From the NCBI GenBank assembly GCA_001310555.1, contig BAXO01000004.1, positions 1 through 64,000 on the forward strand: a DNA stretch of 64,000 nucleotides. The letters run 5' to 3'. This stretch comes from Bacillus sp. JCM 19058. Its GTDB lineage: Bacteria; Bacillota; Bacilli; Bacillales_H; Bacillaceae_D. The position numbers were made by a program, and so were the translations under genes. The notes under the pieces are model-generated. The model did not search any database and was not told the origin of the DNA. It worked only from the letters and a program-made list of their open reading frames with translations. Positions within the stretch are counted from its first letter, which is position 1. Each line of letters starts with the position of its first letter. Below are positions 61,831 through 64,000 of this stretch, in pieces.

Positions 61831-63168
61831 CTAGTTTACGAATCTTCGATACCATGGAAGTCTAGCTAACGGAGCATTGACCTCGTGAGTACTTGGACCA
61901 ATGACAATGCTGCCGTCGTCCCCTTGCCATCTGCCTTCTGGAAAACGAATCTTTTTTTTCGTCATCCCCTGTTTTATGACAGGAGCGACGAGCACGTTGT
62001 CCCCAAGCATAAATTGATCATTGACTTGCTCAAGCCCATCATCAGGAAATACATACGCCATATGCCGCAAAATAGGTTCTCCTGTTTTTGCAGCATGGCG
62101 GGCAAGGGCAAGAATTTCCTCGCCAAATTGTTCATGTAAACGGGCAGCTTGTAAACAATACTCCAGATGCGCTTCATCCAGCACACGCCAAGGTGCAGCA
62201 GAGAATTGCATCATTGGAAACAAGGCAGAGCATTGGGCGTACCGAACAAATAGCTCTGCATCAAGATTTTCTTGAGCGAGGAAACTAGAGAATTCCCCAC
62301 CGCCAATCATGTCTGGACAGGTATAGGGATAACCCAACAACCCTTGTGACAGTCCATTAGGGATTAATAAATCAAGACCATTTCCTTCCCAGCGATGCGT
62401 CTTGTCAGCCAACCGTTGGACTAACGGCTCCCCTGCCATTTTCCAGCAGGCCCGAAATTCATTGAGCGGATAATCCCGGCCGAAATAGGCAAATCGTTCC
62501 GTCTGCTCATTTGCATCAAGCGGCTTTTTTTGTCTGGTCATGATCGCGGTAATAGACTGCATCACCGGCATCGAATTTAAAGCCATCGATGCCATAAGAA
62601 TGGCGCAAATAATCAAGCTGGTTCTTAAACCATGCTACCGCTTCTTCATTTGACAAATCCAGAATCGCGCTAAATCCATTCCACCAACGGCGCACTACCG
62701 TTGCCCCATTAACTTCGCGCAGTAAGTACTTTTGCTTCGAGCTTTCGAAATACCGCATGATCAGGGCTCACAAATGGACACACCCAGAGCATCACTTGAA
62801 AGCCCAGCTGATGCAAACGGGAAACCATTCTTTTAGGAGCCTTAAAACGGCTCGGGTGAAAATCCCACACGCCGTAATCCTCTTGCCAATTATCATCAAT
62901 AATTAAAATCCCCGGCGGTAAACCATTAGCAATAATCGATTCCGCGTAGTCGAGGATCTTTTCCTCCTTCTGATCGTACATCAGTTCAATCCACGTGTTG
63001 TATTGAGGCACTTGAAACATCCTTGGGTGAGGATGCTGGCCAGTCGGCGGAAAAAAGGCTGCTTGCACTGCCTTGTAAGCTCCTCGGAGGTTGCCATGTC
63101 CTTCACCTTGTTTAATATCCCCTCCAATAATTGAATAAGAGATGTCAGATGTTAGTCGTGCAATTGAC
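61831..63168 (-). pseudogene. GH31 alpha-glucosidase, 5'-truncated
   Basis: The catalytic part is present in three frames. PRMFQVPQYNTWIELMYDQK and GILIIDDNWQEDYGVWDFHP come first. IDGFKFDAGDAVYYRDHDQT carries the nucleophile aspartate. NGLLGYPYTCPDMIGGGEF-type sequence (LLGYPYTCPDMIGGG) carries the acid/base, and a C-terminal beta domain follows. Breaks lie at about 62735 and the T7 run 62525-62531. Upstream, coding sense begins only at KSIARLTSDISYSIIGGDIK, so the N-terminal beta-sandwich of about 180 residues is missing. If expressed it would be inactive or unstable. Confidence 0.75.
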
Positions 63169-63268
63169 TTTCAAACTAGCTTTTTTTTACAGTTTATCTG
63201 AAACTGAAAATGTATTTTTTTGCTAATATTGGCGAAAACTCACCTTTTATTGACTATGGTTGGCAGAT

Positions 63269-64000
63269 TTAAAAACCCCTATGTTTATTTCGGTACTTTA
63301 ATGGGGGCATACCGACGCTCTTTCTGAAATATCGACTAAAATGAGATACGTTGGTAAACCCAACCATTTCGCTGATTTCCGCTATGGATTTATCTGGATG
63401 CATTTTTAAATGTAGCTTTGCTTTATTTATTCGGCACCCCCAAAGGTATTCCATGATGGTAAACCCAGTTATTTGACGAAAGACTTTAGACATATGGTAT
63501 TTATCTATATTAAATTCATGAGCTAATCGATTTAATGTAATGGTTTCATCATGGTGATGTTCAAGCCACTGTGTCATTTTTTTTCTACTTGGTGGACTTT
63601 TGCAGATTTCGTTTCAACCTGAACAAATTGATTTGAATGAAGCAGTTTATTAATTTCAAATAAGAGCTGTACGATTAAGCTTATTGATTCAGCTTCAATG
63701 AGTTTTTTAGAATTTATCATAGATTGATTACTTTGACGGTATACAGTTGTAATTCGTTTCATTAATTCATCAATACGATGGTGGCGCTTATGGTTTTTTT
63801 ATGCGGATGATAGAATTATTATAATTTTGAAACGAGTAAAGCAGCTCTTCTGCTTTCAATTGTGTTAATATCGGAATGATTTTCTCAGGGGAAAATTGTA
63901 TGACGCTCCGAACATACTCATGTCCAGTTGAAGGATTATCACGATGAAGCGTCATTCCATCGAGGATAATAATGTCACCTTGCTTAAGCTCAAAAATACT
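63269..64000 (-). CDS. AraC-family regulator, cut by the window edge (frame changes)
   Basis: The C-terminal double HTH is clear (ETITLNRLAHEFNIDKYHMS, then KSIAEISEMVGFTNVSHFSRYF). Before it, in another frame, come MKRITTVYRQSNQSMINSKK and the cupin part (LKQGDIIILDGMTLHRDNPS, reading back to the right edge). Breaks lie at the T8 run near 63576-63583 and the T7 run near 63794-63800. The N-terminus lies outside the window. It probably regulates the adjacent GH31/binding-protein unit. Confidence 0.8.

Noticed and set aside
1..64000. tRNA, rRNA or CRISPR arrays
   Set aside because: I scanned by eye for cloverleaf TTC-box patterns, rRNA landmarks and regularly spaced repeats and found none I can defend.

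Overview
The window reads as a chromosomal segment of a low-GC, endospore-forming Bacillaceae. The gerA-type germination operon, the sporulation membrane protein YtvI, AGGAGG-type ribosome sites, Zur control and the YesMN/Lpl-type sugar loci all fit. A Shouchella/Alkalihalobacillus-like alkaliphile is my inference from gene style, not a proven identity. One fact governs the whole annotation. Most long genes are cut by one-base frame changes, very often at runs of 7-8 T or A, or at 4-6 G, while the protein continues perfectly in another frame. I treat these as single genes with probable sequence errors and give the reconstructed span. Genes that have lost whole segments are called pseudogenes.

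Layout. 0-5.5 kb: a papain-like hydrolase, then a zinc-uptake locus (Zur box, ZinT-like lipoprotein, ZnuA, ZnuC, ZnuB) in which ZinT and ZnuA share an unusual inserted His/Trp-rich Ig-like module. 5.9-9.5 kb: a germination receptor operon (B, A, C subunits) on the minus strand. 9.6-11.6 kb: scars (FecCD permease, DinB, IS256-type transposase). 11.8-18.4 kb: a probable N-heterocycle catabolic operon: cyanuric acid hydrolase/barbiturase-family enzyme, cytosine-deaminase-like enzyme, a three-part ABC importer and a PucR-type regulator, ended by an IS3 remnant. 19-29.5 kb: a decaying carbohydrate island with oxidoreductase, epimerase and NagB remnants, AraC regulators, a GH78 rhamnosidase, a GH32 tail, a formylglycine-generating enzyme and a solute-binding lipoprotein. 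Two promoters there share the same palindrome. 29.9-38.3 kb: a sugar locus with two divergent permeases, a membrane-bound AraC sensor-regulator, a binding protein and a GH3 glycosidase. 38.7-48.6 kb: a second sugar locus with a YesMN-type two-component system, two permeases, a binding protein and a GH63-like glucosidase, ending in a truncated Gfo/Idh/MocA gene fused to the ytvI flank.

48.7-60.4 kb: ytvI, a small unknown gene, a free-standing HTH-LAGLIDADG endonuclease, an XRE-regulated ABC exporter, and a streptogramin resistance pair (vgb then vat) preceded by a leader peptide and attenuator. A Tn3 transposase remnant between approximately 120-bp direct repeats follows, then a membrane protein, a proline-iminopeptidase-like hydrolase, fragments of a quinone/azo reductase and a LysR regulator, and a Tn916 Orf9-like repressor remnant with a divergent 40-residue ORF. 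60.4-64 kb: a sugar-binding lipoprotein, a 5'-truncated GH31 glucosidase and an AraC regulator running off the right edge.

The two intact sugar loci look self-contained (sensor, importer, intracellular glycosidase). The binding proteins at 26.7 and 61.8 kb have no permeases nearby and would need shared ones. I saw no rRNA, tRNA or CRISPR array.
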